DNA from: Carex sylvatica
Lineage: Eukaryota; Streptophyta; Magnoliopsida; Poales; Cyperaceae
Length of the DNA: 64,000 bases
Assembly (NCBI GenBank): GCA_964058845.1
Contig: CAXKVR010000007.1
Coordinates: 1-64,000 of the forward strand
Direction: 5' to 3'
In this document: positions 46,301 to 58,042 of the stretch, piece after piece
Layout: each line of letters begins with the position of its first letter
Position numbering within the stretch: position 1 is the first letter of the stretch
Notes under the pieces: generated by a model
Seen by the model: only the letters and a program-made list of their open reading frames with translations
What the model was told of the DNA's origin: nothing
Database searches by the model: none
Program-made: the position numbers and the translations under genes

Positions 46301-48296
46301 TAAAGATAGGGTATGGGTATGAAAATGCTTGTACCCTACCCATATCATACCCATTGATACCCACATGTTTGTTTTTTCATATGCTGTGCATTTTGAGCAT
46401 CTATTTGATATTAATTCTTGGGTAAAACGCTTTGATTTTGTACCAAACCTGATCAGCAAGTATGGGATAGATGAATTAATAAGTTTGCATATATGCTAAA
46501 AGCTGACGTTGTCTAAAGTTGAGAATATATATATCATTTCCTTAAATGAAAAAGAAAAAGAAAAAACTAAAGGAAGGTATAAAATTAATGAAAGTTCACA
46601 GGTAATCTTTGACACAATGTCAGGCTCAGAATATAAAAGATCAAACAGAGCGTTCAACTTGTCATGCTTAAACGATTCGAACTTTTCTAAAGAGCGTTCA
46701 ACACTTTTAATTTTAGACGTTGGGTACAGGCATTACTAAGTACCATATATATTTTTTGAATTATTTGTACTTCCTTGACCGGTTTTCAAGAACAAATAGT
46801 TTATTTCTATACTTCTGACACATACTCAAGCATATATATATCATGTACAGGAGTTACTAGATATGAGAATTGCAAGGTCATACTTGTACGGAACCCAATT
46901 TTGGCACAATCTAATATTTATCTTTTATTGTACGTGCTGATTCATATACTCCTAAGAAATGTTATTTTTCTTTGTTAGAACAAAATAACTTTGATCTGAT
47001 AGTTATTACTCATTAAGTGATGGTATTAATATTTATCTTACCAAAAACATAAAATAAAAATGAAAAGAATATTTTGACAAATTTGTTGTCCCATGAATTC
47101 AATGTTTTATTAATTGCATACATGTGACATCAAAGCTACGTACGTTCATTATCCAAACATATTTTGGCAACCAATTAGGACAATATTTTGTAAAACATTT
47201 TTTTTTTCAAATTCAGCAGTTAATTTACATAATTATTTAACGGATTGAATGTTTACAGTGGCCTGAAACTACATTTAATTAGAGAAATTTAGATTTATGC
47301 CCATCATAACTTCTTGACAGAGATATTTCTCTATCAAAATTTCATACTTATATATTTCCCCTCTATGTTCACTTATTTTCATTAATATCCCATTTTTTTA
47401 ATTTACTTATTATTTGAAAATAGTGTTTCATATTAAAAAAATTAAAAGACAAATTTACCCTTGCTTCAAATTAATGAATGTTGAACTTTATAAAAGAAGA
47501 TTAATATATGTACCGATCAGGACATCAAATACATGCGATCGATAGACTAAATGAATGTTCAACTTCCTATGCAATACAAGATGTATTAGAGGGAGGCAAC
47601 GCAGGGTACATTGGGACTTCAGCAGCGCCTGTCAGCTATCGCACCACAACACTGTGTGATGCTTTCTATCACCCTAAATTTTAAAATATTCCACAATAAA
47701 AAATAATAAATAAAAAAACTACGATTTATGGGAAATTATAAAATTGACATGAAGACGATCTAGAGAATGCGAACCACTTTCCGGAGAATCGCATCTAGGG
47801 GATGCGGGCCCCAAAAAATCCTATATAATGGGCTGCTAGTCTCATTTTTTCATTTATTCAATTTACAATCCAATTCCTTCAAACTTGTCTAAGTTTTCTT
47901 TTTCTTTAAGTTTAGAGTAGTAATTAGGTGTACAATTAGAAGTAGGATTATGATTTAGGATTAGAGTTTAGAGTTTAAGATATAGGTAGCTTTAGATGTG
48001 TAGCCAAAATTAAATTAGATTAATACCAAATTGTAATTGGTATTTGACCAAAAGGAATACCTAATTATATTTAGGGTTATTTTATCAAAATTAATTGGTT
48101 GTTACCAGTCAAATTAAATTAGTCCAATATATACCAACCCATATGGTTATTTTACCAAAATTAATTGGTTGTTACTAGTTAAATTAAATTAGAACAACAC
48201 CTAAACTGTGATTAGGTTAATTTTACCAAATTTAATTGCAAATCATAATAGAAAAAAAAAATCTAAAAATACACCATGACATCTAGGAGAGATATA
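43302..48296. other. Intergenic DNA with decayed duplications, no gene
   Basis: Member B of the old duplication is at 43925-44350, and its partners A' and B' at 45630-45960 and 46370-46655. A short inverted-end element is likely at 44997-45136 (AGAATGGGAGGGTA ... TACCCTCTCATTCT). 47085-47245 is an inverted diverged copy of 5250-5420. A hAT-like remnant (GGGTATGGGTATG) is near 46308. Frames here are short and unconserved. Confidence 0.6.
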
Positions 48297-48860
48297 CACT
48301 ACTAGAATTCTGGTTTTTAGCATGGATAAAAATGTGGCTTATTGCATGGGCTTACCCATGCAACGACCCGTCAGTTGCATGGGTTATCCATGTAACAAGC
48401 CCCAAAAAAATACCGTTGCAACAACCCCCGTTATAACTACTCAATGTTCGACTTGCTGCATGGGCTACCCATGCAATAACTTCTGGAATACTTGTTGCAA
48501 CGGTATTCCCATGCAATAAGTACCCATGCAACAAATCTGATGCATGAAGTATTTGCAACGATAGAGGAGTTAGTAGTTGCATGGGTAAAGTGTGTGGGTC
48601 CCATGGAGTATTTGCAACGATAGAGGAGTTAGTAGTTGCATGGGTAAAGTGTGTGGGTCCCATGGAGTATTTGCAACGATAGAGAATTCAGTAGTTGTAT
48701 GAGTAAAGTGTGTGGGTCCCATGGATTATTTGCAACGATAGAGGAGTGAGTACTTGCATGGGTAAATAACGTGGGTCCCACATGGTTAGTTGCATAGGTA
48801 ATTAACCTATTAGTTGCATGGGTAAAGAAGGTGGGCCCCACTAGGCTATTTGCATGAAAT
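48297..48860 (+). mobile_element. CACTA element 5' end with subterminal repeats
   Basis: Starts CACTACTAGAATTCTGG. The next 560 bp hold more than a dozen TTGCATGGGT or ACCCATGCAA words in both orientations and TTGCAACG words, the expected docking sites for CACTA transposase accessory protein. The opposite terminus was not found, so the element is truncated or its end has decayed. Open frames on the minus strand at 48352-48841 are by-products of these repeats. Confidence 0.75.
48548..48784 (+). repeat. 59-bp tandem repeat in the CACTA end, four copies
   Basis: Unit starts at 48548, 48607, 48666 and 48725, each opening (A)GTATTTGCAACGATAGAG and containing AGTTGCATGGGTAAAG and GTGGGTCCCATGG; a weaker fifth unit runs to about 48855. 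The first two units are nearly identical. Confidence 0.95.
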
Positions 48861-50439
48861 GTATTACCTCATATTTGTATAGATTTTTCGATGCAAAAAA
48901 TTGTCATTCCAGAAAAAAAAAATTCAGGCCCAATTCTATAATTCACCCCATACCAATTTGGTACCTGTACCGATTTGGTACCAACCCATAGGCAACCAAT
49001 AAATCTTTTACATTACATATTGAAACATAATAAGAACAACAACACAATAAAATATGGAGAGTAACATTTTAATTATCATTAATAATTATAGTAAATGCAA
49101 TAACCAATATATACGCACAATCCATCACAAAAAAACTACAAAAAGAGGCTATTTTTTTTTTAACTGCAAAATACATTTTTTTGTGTGATAAAGGATGACA
49201 AAACCCCACATTAGAAGGGCTAGTTCTTCTAGTTTTCTTCTCCGGACCATTGGAAAATTGCTACTTGACATGTTAACACCTCTTATTTAGATTGTGCATT
49301 GAGTGCTTGAAAAGTGCCTCTCATTTGATTCTATAAAATCAGCACCTAGATCCTACATATATATATATATATATCACAGTAGCATAAGAATGAAAATTAG
49401 TATTGATAATACCTTGTACCAAGACTGAAAAGGGAGAGTATCCTCTGCGGAGTATTCTCTGCCGTAATCAAATTACTATGAACAGTCACATCGTCATCAA
49501 CACATGTTCTGACCACACTTGTCATATCTAAACATAACTAAAACATATCTGGTCACGACATGACTTTATACATTTCTACAGATGCGAAGCAACATACCAC
49601 TATTTTACCGGGAGGTGCTATTAACATCAAAGTTAATTTCATTTGGACAATTTTGCACTTTTCCATTATCTAGATAAAATAATATTCTTCTTTTATATGC
49701 TATTTTTTTCAAACAAAAACAATCAATGAAAAATTTACAAAAATTTCCCCAGATTCTGAAAATCAGTGAAGAAGAAATTATATAGACAAGTAAAATAATA
49801 ATAATAAAATTGTTTTGACCTCTAAAAAAGAGAAAACAAAATAATTGTGCTTGTAGGAAAACAACAACAACAACGCAATTTTATCTTGTACCTATGCAAC
49901 CACAACAAACCTTATTTTATTTTGAGGAGATTTCATGTAACCCCAAAAACTTCAATATTACATATTTCTCCTTCAAAAGTTTATAGCTCAAAATTATAAA
50001 AAAGCTCACATAATTACCCATTATTAATTTGACAACATACTAGATTTTTCTAGAAGAAGTTAAATATAATATCTGAGAGTTCATAGACCATTATACTCTT
50101 GTATCTTCTCTTTCTTATTCTCGCTGCTCTTCTTTCTCTGTCGCCGATTTTAGTTCTGATTTCTGAAATGAGTAACTACGAAGCTATAGTCCAATCAGTT
50201 AGTAACTTTAGAAGTTTAGTTCCATACAATTAGTAACTTTGGCAAAAAAAAAAAAATTTTTTTGGGACTATGTTAACATAATAAGTTAAAATTTACACCA
50301 ACGATTAATGCACTAGTGGTTTAAAGCACCTATGCACATGAGGTGCTCGATCATTTGTCTAACTGGAATTCATTCTGCTGGTCACAACTGGTTTTAATAA
50401 TCAGGAGCTAGGCATCTGCATCCCACATGTTTTGGATTT
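48861..50439. other. AT-rich intergenic DNA
   Basis: Holds a (TA)n microsatellite at about 49357-49375 and AAC repeats near 49860. No gene, terminal repeat or RNA recognised. Confidence 0.5.
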
Positions 50440-50990
50440 GGGTCCGAAATGAAGCACACATCTCATTCTGTCAGGAATTCCAATCTCCCACAAAGTGGGT
50501 CCTACTCTTGGAGGTGAAAAATAGAGCACTCCAGGATAGATTTCAGAACCAGACGTGTGCAATTTTAATTCAGTAGCAAAAATAAACAGTCTAGAAATCC
50601 AAGTTATGTTAGCACATAAAAATACAGAGTAGCTAAAATATACTTTGGTATATATCCCAAATATTTAAGTTCATTTTTGGAGTAACTGTAATGGTTGTCA
50701 ACTTCCTTGGGCATGTTCTCAACATTTATTTACCACTTTGTTATGGTGACTTCAGCATTAAAATAATAATCAAATTAGAAATGTAAAACTTCAACAACTG
50801 AGATGGATATTGTTACATTATGCATGAAATCACCAACAAATTAAATCGTCCTGGGACCAATGCATAGAAGTTGTAATTTCCTGGTATTATGTTGTTTATG
50901 ATGAAACTTCCATTTGCATCAGCTCTCGTCAAAAATTGGTCCCCTAATATTAGGAGCTCCAGATTAGTTAGATGTCTTAGGGACATATGT
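50440..50990 (-). pseudogene. Rhamnogalacturonate lyase (PL4) relic
   Basis: Two separated pieces in the right order on the minus strand. Around 50955-50830 the translation is QFLTRADANGSFIINNI, IPGNYNFYALVPG, matching the fibronectin-like domain of plant RG lyases (FWTRAD..G.F.I.NVR.G.YNLYAWVPG), with Leu where the family has Trp. Around 50550-50440 a second frame gives PPRVGPTLWEIGIPDR, matching the following carbohydrate-binding domain. Such enzymes cleave rhamnogalacturonan I in pectin. The catalytic N-terminal domain is not found, the pieces are in DNA otherwise non-coding, and the first frame runs into unrelated sequence, so this is a decayed fragment. Confidence 0.75.
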
Positions 50991-51206
50991 GTAATTAATA
51001 GAACAAGATAACCCACTATTAGTTGCATTGCTGTTTGATGTTGTCTCTCATAGTTGATAGGATCGGATTACACTGGTTATATAAACCAGATCAATGTAAA
51101 CTGTTGAGGTTAATGAAATCATTATTCATTCTATAACAAAGTATCTCTCTTTCTCTCTGTTCTGTTACTTCTCACCTAATCAGAATACTGAGTCATATTA
51201 ACATAT

Positions 51207-51801
51207 TTAGGATTGAACTAATTCATTTTACCAAGATTTGGTGCTACGAAATTATATAGAACTCGAATTTTACAACCACAAGTTTTTGATGTTCACATTC
51301 CGAGGAGTGCCCGAATAATAACTTGCCCTATATATATTCGCAAAATATTCGTGCTTGGCATGGATATAATTATAAACAAAACAATAACATAAAAGTAAGT
51401 ACTACCACATACTACATATTCATAAATCATAGCAGGTCATACAGAATCAAGGTCATAATTTAGATATATAAAATGATAATAAATATCCAACATGCTGAAT
51501 GATTACAAGATATTAAATTCCACTATATTAGAATATTAGTTGGAATCAAAAGGAATCTCATAGCATAATAAGCAGAAACACACTTCAATCTGGCCTTGAA
51601 TCTGTAGTACCTGAAATCAACATAAGTGAAAACAAGCATGTAATTTTGTAATATTAAAATTACTTTGAAGCACCAATCACAAAAATAGTTAACAAGGTAG
51701 TCAAATTAGAACAACTACACTAAATTTCTAACTAATTGATATCGCAGAGCTAACTCAATACTAACTTACTTGGTTCTTAAAGTATAATTGATATCGCAGA
51801 G
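51207..51801. repeat. 3' flank of F-box copy 4, homologous to 34255-35045
   Basis: Shares GCAAAATATTCGTGCTTGGC (34400 region: GCAAAATATCGTACTTGGC) and TAATTGGAATCA-type words, marking the duplicated gene-plus-flank unit. No coding content. Confidence 0.7.
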
Positions 51802-52756
51802 CTATACCAGACTAGGTACAAACCAAGTCCCCATTGAATCAAAAGGGCAAAGCAGCACCTCAGTTGTACCATCCCCTATGTCATATCTACAAAGAGATTG
51901 ATAGTTTTCCAGGAAGTAAATGCAATTCCCTTTGAATCCAGCAAAGTTACTCACACAAAAAGATAATCCACGATAATTTTGTAGAAACAACATTTGGTCA
52001 CCAATTTCAGTGATTTTCATCCAACAAGGTTTTGATTCACCATGACCGAAATAAAGACAGTATATCTCAAAATGGCATGCTCAGCCTCATAATGTTGGAA
52101 AAATCTTAGAATCTTTCCTCTTGACTCAACCATAATTGTGGTACCCTCAAGAAGAGCGTTTGTGCCCTCTGGTGGTGCAACTTGATAAGCCAATTTTTTT
52201 GTTGCAATATCAATCACATTCGTAATGCCGGTGTATCTTCATTGTTGGTGAAGTATTGTCCCATATAAAATGCATTAGCACTATACAAGCCCCTGACCCC
52301 TTCTACATAGACCCAATTATCAACCTTAGTTTGCCAAAAATCCATCTTATTGGTATATCCTGATATAACGACAATATCGCCGCCTTCAATTGGATCTGGA
52401 CCAATATAGTCGGGGAGGAACCCACAGATATTAACAACATCCGGGACATGGATCTGATCACCAGTAAGAGGATTAAGGAGATACCTCTTGAAACAATCCA
52501 AGCAACAAGCAAGCATGTAGCGATATGCGGGGCCCTCAAGCGAAGCATGACGGGCACCAGGACAGGTGATAGTATTAACTTTACCCGATGAGAGACAGTA
52601 GAAGCGTATAATGTCGTTTTCACACTGTTCTTCAAAGCGGTACTCTAGAAGCAAGGGGATTTGTGGGGGAGGATCAGTTACTGGGGCTGATAACTGCCAC
52701 CTCTTGCACACAGCATGAAAGCAAGGGGATTTGTCATTTGCCTGGGCATCTGATTT
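51802..52756 (-). pseudogene. F-box/DUF295 family protein lacking the F-box (copy 4)
   Basis: Paralogue of 35046-36086. From the residual start ATG (52754-52756, MPRQ) it jumps to the sequence equal to FRAVCKRWQL, so the F-box itself is gone. Then come SAPVTDPPPQIPLLLE, LLNPLTGDQIHVPDV, GPDPIEGGDIVVISGY and MGQYFTNN in frame, after which an indel near 52230 and a 1-base loss near 52078 (EAEH then shifted) divide the DUF295 part over two further frames (KLAYQVAPPEGT; GLSFCVSNFAGFKGNC). The tail CRYDIGDGTTEVLLCPFDS is still readable. Not able to make a working SCF adaptor. Confidence 0.92.
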
Positions 52757-55397
52757 TTAAAGGAAACAAGTGTATTTAGTACTAAAGAAGGCCTAAGTTG
52801 GTTATTCATACTTAGTTAAGCATGATAGTGCCATTAAAGAAAATATTCCTTAATATAAGTCTTCTTTTACCTTCTCTTTCTAATTATTAATTAGGAAATT
52901 TTATAGTCATTTATACTTAATCGATCACATATGCTAATCACTCACAAAAATGTAGAAATCCCCAATTTAAAACCCTAAACATTACATGTCATACATAATA
53001 CCCTGTACAATACCTACTAACACACGATTGCAAGACCTTAACCTAAATTCCAGCAAAAATCAATTATTGAAGTTCATCACAAAGAAAATAGTTCATACTT
53101 GAAAATTCAACAAAAAGAGGCATCCAACAAATTATAATCAGAAAAGATAAAGGCTCTCAGCAAAACTAAGGAAGTTGGGCAAAGGACGAAACAGACCACA
53201 TTTGAGAAAGGGACTAATACCACAATTATAACCTAATTCTATCCATATTCAACCAAATTAATAACCCAAACAAAAAAGAAGGTTCACAACAACTATAGGA
53301 ACAACACTTTAACACAATTAAAACACTAAAGAACAACATTTAACACATTTAAAACACCAGGTTCTTCCCCTATTCTACCAATAAAAAAAGCCCAAACAGT
53401 GTAGAGGGTCATGCATTTTTACAAATATTCAACAGACAATGCTAGGGTTTCCTTCATAGATGAAGATTGGTTGAAGCTGCCATTTAGTTCCATCTCTACC
53501 CAAATTGAACATGGCTTTCTGTACAAACCCCTAAAAAAAGGTATCCACTCCAGAATCCTCTCGGTTTTGAAGAATGGTTTTCGAATTGGCTCGAAATTTT
53601 TTAGTTTTTGGCATTTTCGGCAAGTCTATTACGCATGGTTTGGAAACTCGGCCGATTCCGAGTCAACTCGGTATCGGTCGGGTCCAATCCTATTTTCCCC
53701 TGAGTCTTGCGCCCAAGCGAGTTTTACAGCAAAACTCGGTTGAACAATGTTTGACTCGGCCGAGCCAACTGATTTTCAGGCCGAGTCAATACCATGGGCA
53801 GTGATTAAAACTGTTTTCTGATAAAAAGTTGTTTGCTGGTATTGCCGGTAAGTGTCTGTCAAGCCGAGTCATGTAAGAACTCAGTTGCTTGGTTCTTTTT
53901 AGCTTTATATGAAGCTTGTAAAGTGTCTGTCAACTTAGTTCTTTTATTAGTATTGCTGGTAAGTGCTTGTCTTTTTTTGAGTGAAGGCCCTTAGGCAAAT
54001 GTATTAAAAGAAATAGTTTCTACATTACATTATTCACTGGCTATGTATTTGCTATCATAATTGGCACAACCAATAGCTCTTACCAATAAGGCCGAATTCA
54101 AATTCTAAAACAGCAGAATTGAATGGAAATATGAAAAAAAGTAAGTAAACAGTGTCTGTTATCACTTATCATATTATAAAGAGCTCATATAAGTAGAAAC
54201 TAGAAAGGTAGCTTTTTATTTGATTTGACTAAAGTTCTCCAAAGGAGAGTTGCATACAAATTTTTTTTACCAATTTTTTCCTACATTTTTACTACAAAAC
54301 AAGCTTCTGTCAAAAAAATCCGAGTTACCGATCCGATTCTTCCGATTCTAGCCAATTCATACGATTCTGATTCCACAGACAAGAACCCGATTCCGATTCT
54401 GATTCCAAGTTTCAGGACCATGCTATTACGTGCGACATCAGTTTGGTTGTTTTCCTCCAATTCTGAGGTCACTGCGGCCCAATATCAGAGAATTCTTGGG
54501 GCAATTTACATCTATCTGTTTTATATCAGAATGTGCGGCTAGAATGGGTCAACTCTTCAATTCTTCGACCCAAACAATAAATGTGCCAAATCAGGTTTTG
54601 GAAAATCAGTACTGATACTGGTACAAAAATACTATTTGCAAACAGAAAATGTTGCCAATATAGGGTTAAGCCTAATACTGACACTGGTACAAACCAGTAT
54701 GGGAGATAAAAATGTTGCCAGATATTGAAATCAGTACTGATATATTTGCAAACAGAAAATGTTGCCAGTATAGGTTTAAACCTAATAATGATACTGGTAC
54801 AAACCAGTATAGGAGATAAAATTTTTGCCAGATATTGTAATCAGTACTGATACTGGTACAAAATAATGTTTCTCCGGTGGTATTGGCCAAATCTCTTTTT
54901 CTTTCACAAGACAAATTGAACATATATGGTGGTTTAAAGAGCATTGCAGTAATTAACCGTAACAGTTTCGGCAAACTTTCTTTAAGGAGTAGTGTGAAGA
55001 AGTTTGAATCTCAAAGTACGATGCCTAATATAACAAATTGCAGTAACTACCAGGCAGAATTTTTAAAAAGAGAAATTATACCCTATTCAAACAGTACAGA
55101 TTCAAACTCAGCACAACACTAATTGAGAACATCATTTAACACAAATAAGGCCTCAAAACTAAAAGATTAAGTTCAGATCAGCAAAATAAGCAAAAGCCAA
55201 AACTAAAAAGGACCCAAAATTAGGACCAGCCTCAACAGCAGTACAATAGGAGACACGAAAAACAATTAAAAAAAAAAGGTAAAAAACCTCACAAAGTATC
55301 AATATGTAACCAAAAACCTCAAAACTTTTTTTTGTTCTAGGTGGTCTAAATAAAAACACTTTTTGTTAATAAAAATAAATAAATAAAATAATAAACC
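52757..55397. other. Intergenic DNA with repeats
   Basis: 53560-53790 is the GAGTC/CTCGG repeat, 54310-54422 its GATTCCGATTC relative, and 54607-54866 a tandem array. Frames in this interval follow the repeats and show no domain. Confidence 0.55.
54607..54866. repeat. Tandem repeat of 110-125 bp, 2.2 copies
   Basis: Units start with CAGTACTGATA at 54607, 54732 and 54842 and contain GCAAACAGAAAATGTTGCCA, ACTGGTACAAACCAGTAT and TTGCCAGATATTG. The palindrome GGTACAAACCAGTA recurs in each. Confidence 0.9.
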
Positions 55398-55589
55398 CTA
55401 AAATCTCAAAACTCTGTTAATAATTTTAATAAAAATTGACAGAAAACTTTTGACCTTGGTGATATTTTTGTCAGTGGCGGAGGTCTCCTCAACCAGCATC
55501 GACTTGGAGAGGTGCTGGGCGCTGGACTCGCTGCCTGGGTGTTGTAGGGTTTTGAGGGAGTGTGGCTGTGAGTGAGGAATAGAGGTCAA
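55398..55589 (-). CDS. Possible first exon of an unknown protein
   Basis: A 63-codon frame, GC-richer than its surroundings, starting MTSIPHSQPHSLKTLQHPGS and containing SSAQHLSKSMLVEETSATDK. A possible splice donor (AAG/GTCAAAAG) follows the ITK codons near 55457. I do not recognise the family and found no matching downstream exon, so it may be chance or a relic. Confidence 0.25.
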   Translation of the reverse strand: MTSIPHSQPHSLKTLQHPGSESSAQHLSKSMLVEETSATDKNITKVKSFLSIFIKIINRVLRF

Positions 55590-55602
55590 ATTAGTAGTTT
55601 GA

Positions 55603-55690
55603 TTTGTAAAATTACTAAATGATTCGCCTATTTTTGGAAAGGGTTAGTTCCTTACCTATTTTTGTAAAATTACTAAATGATTCGCCTATT
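55603..55690. repeat. Short direct duplication, 58-bp period
   Basis: TTTGTAAAATTACTAAATGA TTCGCCTATT appears at 55603 and again at 55661; the flanking GAGGAATAGAG is duplicated too. Recent slippage or unequal exchange. Confidence 0.9.
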
Positions 55691-57676
55691 GAGGAATAGA
55701 GCTGTGGAGGGGGTAGAGTCGGCGCGAGTGTGTGTGTGTGTGAGAGAGAGGGAGAGCGCAAGAGTGATCGAAAGTGATTGTTCGGATATTCATATCGACC
55801 GTCGGATATAATTAATTTGATTTCTTTAGGCAATTTAATTAACAAATACATTTATAATACAGAACCCCTCTTAATTCCGCTTTAAAATATAATATTTATT
55901 TCATATAATTTGTTAACCAATCTTTTAAAAAAATATTCAACAATAATTTTATATGTTTACAATAAAATAGGCATTCGTATCATTCTCGTTACTTTTACTT
56001 GAGAAAATTAATGTATACTTTTTGTGAAGTTTAATTTAATAATTTTTGACTGCTTAATTAATCACTTGAAAGTACATTAGACAAATGAATATCCACTATA
56101 TTAAAATATATATTTTTTTTAATCATACTCATATCTCATAAATATATAAATATTTAAAAATCAGTGAACAGTGACCGATGAACTATTTGGTCAACACTTC
56201 ACCAGATCGATTTCTAGTCCAGTTCTGATAACATTGCTTTGGCTCAAGCAGATGAATTTGTACAACATCAAGAGATAATCCTATTCTACGAATCAATGCT
56301 GAATAACAGCTAGCTTTGATCAAATGATGTTTGGTATGTTATACCGCGTTTATTTTTCTTTAATTTTTCTTTATTTGTTCCAGTTACTAAGTTGTACTCA
56401 TTAATATAAATTTGAGGTAAATGAAACTGGAACAAATAGCGTCATAATAGTCGTTCTCATTATTATTTTTTTATAATAGTTATATGTTCTGACTTGAGTT
56501 TTAATTCTTCTTATAGTTTTCTTAGTTATTTGCTAAAAAGAGAAAAATGTTACAATTTTTTTTTTTTTTTGAGAGATAGAAAGATGAAGTTTTAGCTTTC
56601 AAATTTTATTTAAATGCCTATAAATTAGGAATTTCCATCCGAGTTTCAACAATACACATGAAGGATTTTCGCAGTGCTCGCAGGAGAGGTTCGTGTTAAC
56701 CATCATTTTTCATTATTTACTTTGAATATACCTCGTTTAAATTAGGACTAATTGTGTAAAATATTTTCATCAAAATTTTATTATTAAATGTAAGAAATCG
56801 AGAATTAAATCGTCAGGTTGTACGCATTCTCAGTCCCGCATGCTAAACGAAGGGAGTCCAGATCATCTATGAAGTAACTCAAAATAAATTAGGACTAATT
56901 GTGTAAGGAATGATTTTTTTTATTCGATTTTTATCCACAAATCAGCTGATTTTTCTACGAAAAACATTATGTTGTTGTTAAACCGCGGGAAATTGGACTG
57001 ATCGGTTTCCTGAATTAAACAAAGATGGAAGTGAAGAAGGGTTTCATGACGAGGTTAAACCACAATTAGTATTATAATTCAGAAGGAATGGGCCGCACTA
57101 TTTGGACCACTTATTTCTTATTTATCTTAATCTATATTAATATGATTATAATATTTAATTTATAGTCTTCATTTGATTTTTTTAAATAAATTATTCATAT
57201 AAATGCATTATTATTTAGTTTGATACTTCTTTTTTTACAGGATATTGAAAATTTTATTTTCGTTTACTATTAAAAATTCTAATTAATTTTATTGGGCATT
57301 ATGGTTAGTTTTGGATGTTGTGTTTCGTTATAGCACAAAAATAATTTTCCTTTTCTTTTATTACTTTTATTTATACACTTGTTTTTTTTTTTTTTTTTGA
57401 AGACAAACTAAAAAAAAAAATTATTTGAAAAAAATCCAATTTCCAATCTGATTGGAACAATTCTACAAATCTGATTTTTATTTTAAGGTCAACTGATTGC
57501 ACGACACGATTCACAAGGAATACTTACAGGAAACCCATAGCACTGGCGTCCTCCTCTTTAACTCTTTACAAAGTCAACCAATAGCTATCTTTCTCTTGAA
57601 ACCTCCATCTCATCTCAGATCTAGTTGGAATTTTCAATCTTATTCTTGTATTCTCCTGTTTGATTACCTTAGTAGC
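55691..57676. other. AT-rich DNA upstream of the NLR relic
   Basis: A GTGTGTGTGTGTGAGAGAGAG simple repeat at 55729-55755. The remaining DNA has no gene; 57497-57676 is an in-frame 5' extension of the NLR exon without family similarity, best taken as leader. Confidence 0.5.
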
Positions 57677-57980
57677 ATGGATCCTTTGTCAATTGCGGCA
57701 GTGGGCTGGCTGATGAGTTCTCTGGTCAACAAGGCTGTAACAGCATTTTTGGAATCATGGGCAAAGCGCATCGGCCTTGGAAATGAGTTCAAAACCCTTA
57801 AGCACCAGCTTCTTCAGCTTGGTTCCCTGCTTACAAGCGCCCGCGGCCTTCGTACCGACAATAGTTTTCTGGAGGAGTTGGTTCAGGACCTTCAGCAACA
57901 TGCATATCAAGCTGAAATCTTGCTTGACGAATTGGACTACTACCGGCTGGAGGAGTTGGTTCAGGACCTTCAGCTCAGAG
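57677..57980 (+). pseudogene. CC-NLR N-terminal exon with an internal 27-bp repeat
   Basis: Starts MDPLSIAAVGWLMSS at 57677, the usual opening of a large CC-NLR group (RPP13-like/RGA), and continues through LKHQLLQLGSLLTSARG and AYQAEILLDELDYYRLEEL, the helix 3 region with its ILLDELDYYRL hallmark. A GT donor follows at 57981. Two exact 27-bp copies (57869-57895 and 57947-57973) make the peptide LEELVQDLQ occur twice, once in place and once after YYR. No NB-ARC P-loop, GLPL or LRR is found downstream to 64,000, and a hAT MITE occupies the putative intron, so the gene is broken or its next exon is very distant. Confidence 0.75.
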
Positions 57981-58042
57981 GTACCTGTTATTGTTTTCAA
58001 ATATTTACACAATCATAATTTGAAGATATTTGTCTTTTCATG

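Noticed and set aside
48352..48841. Two minus-strand frames with repeated MGPTHFTHA-like peptide
   Set aside because: Entirely generated by the 59-bp repeats and TTGCATGGGT words of the CACTA end.
53411..53804. 110-codon plus-strand frame beginning MHFYKYSTDN
   Set aside because: Its second half is the GAGTC/CTCGG repeat and the first half shows no family resemblance.
57497..57676. Upstream extension of the NLR exon frame (60 extra codons)
   Set aside because: Family members start at MDPLSIAAVGW; the extension lacks similarity and is more likely 5' leader.
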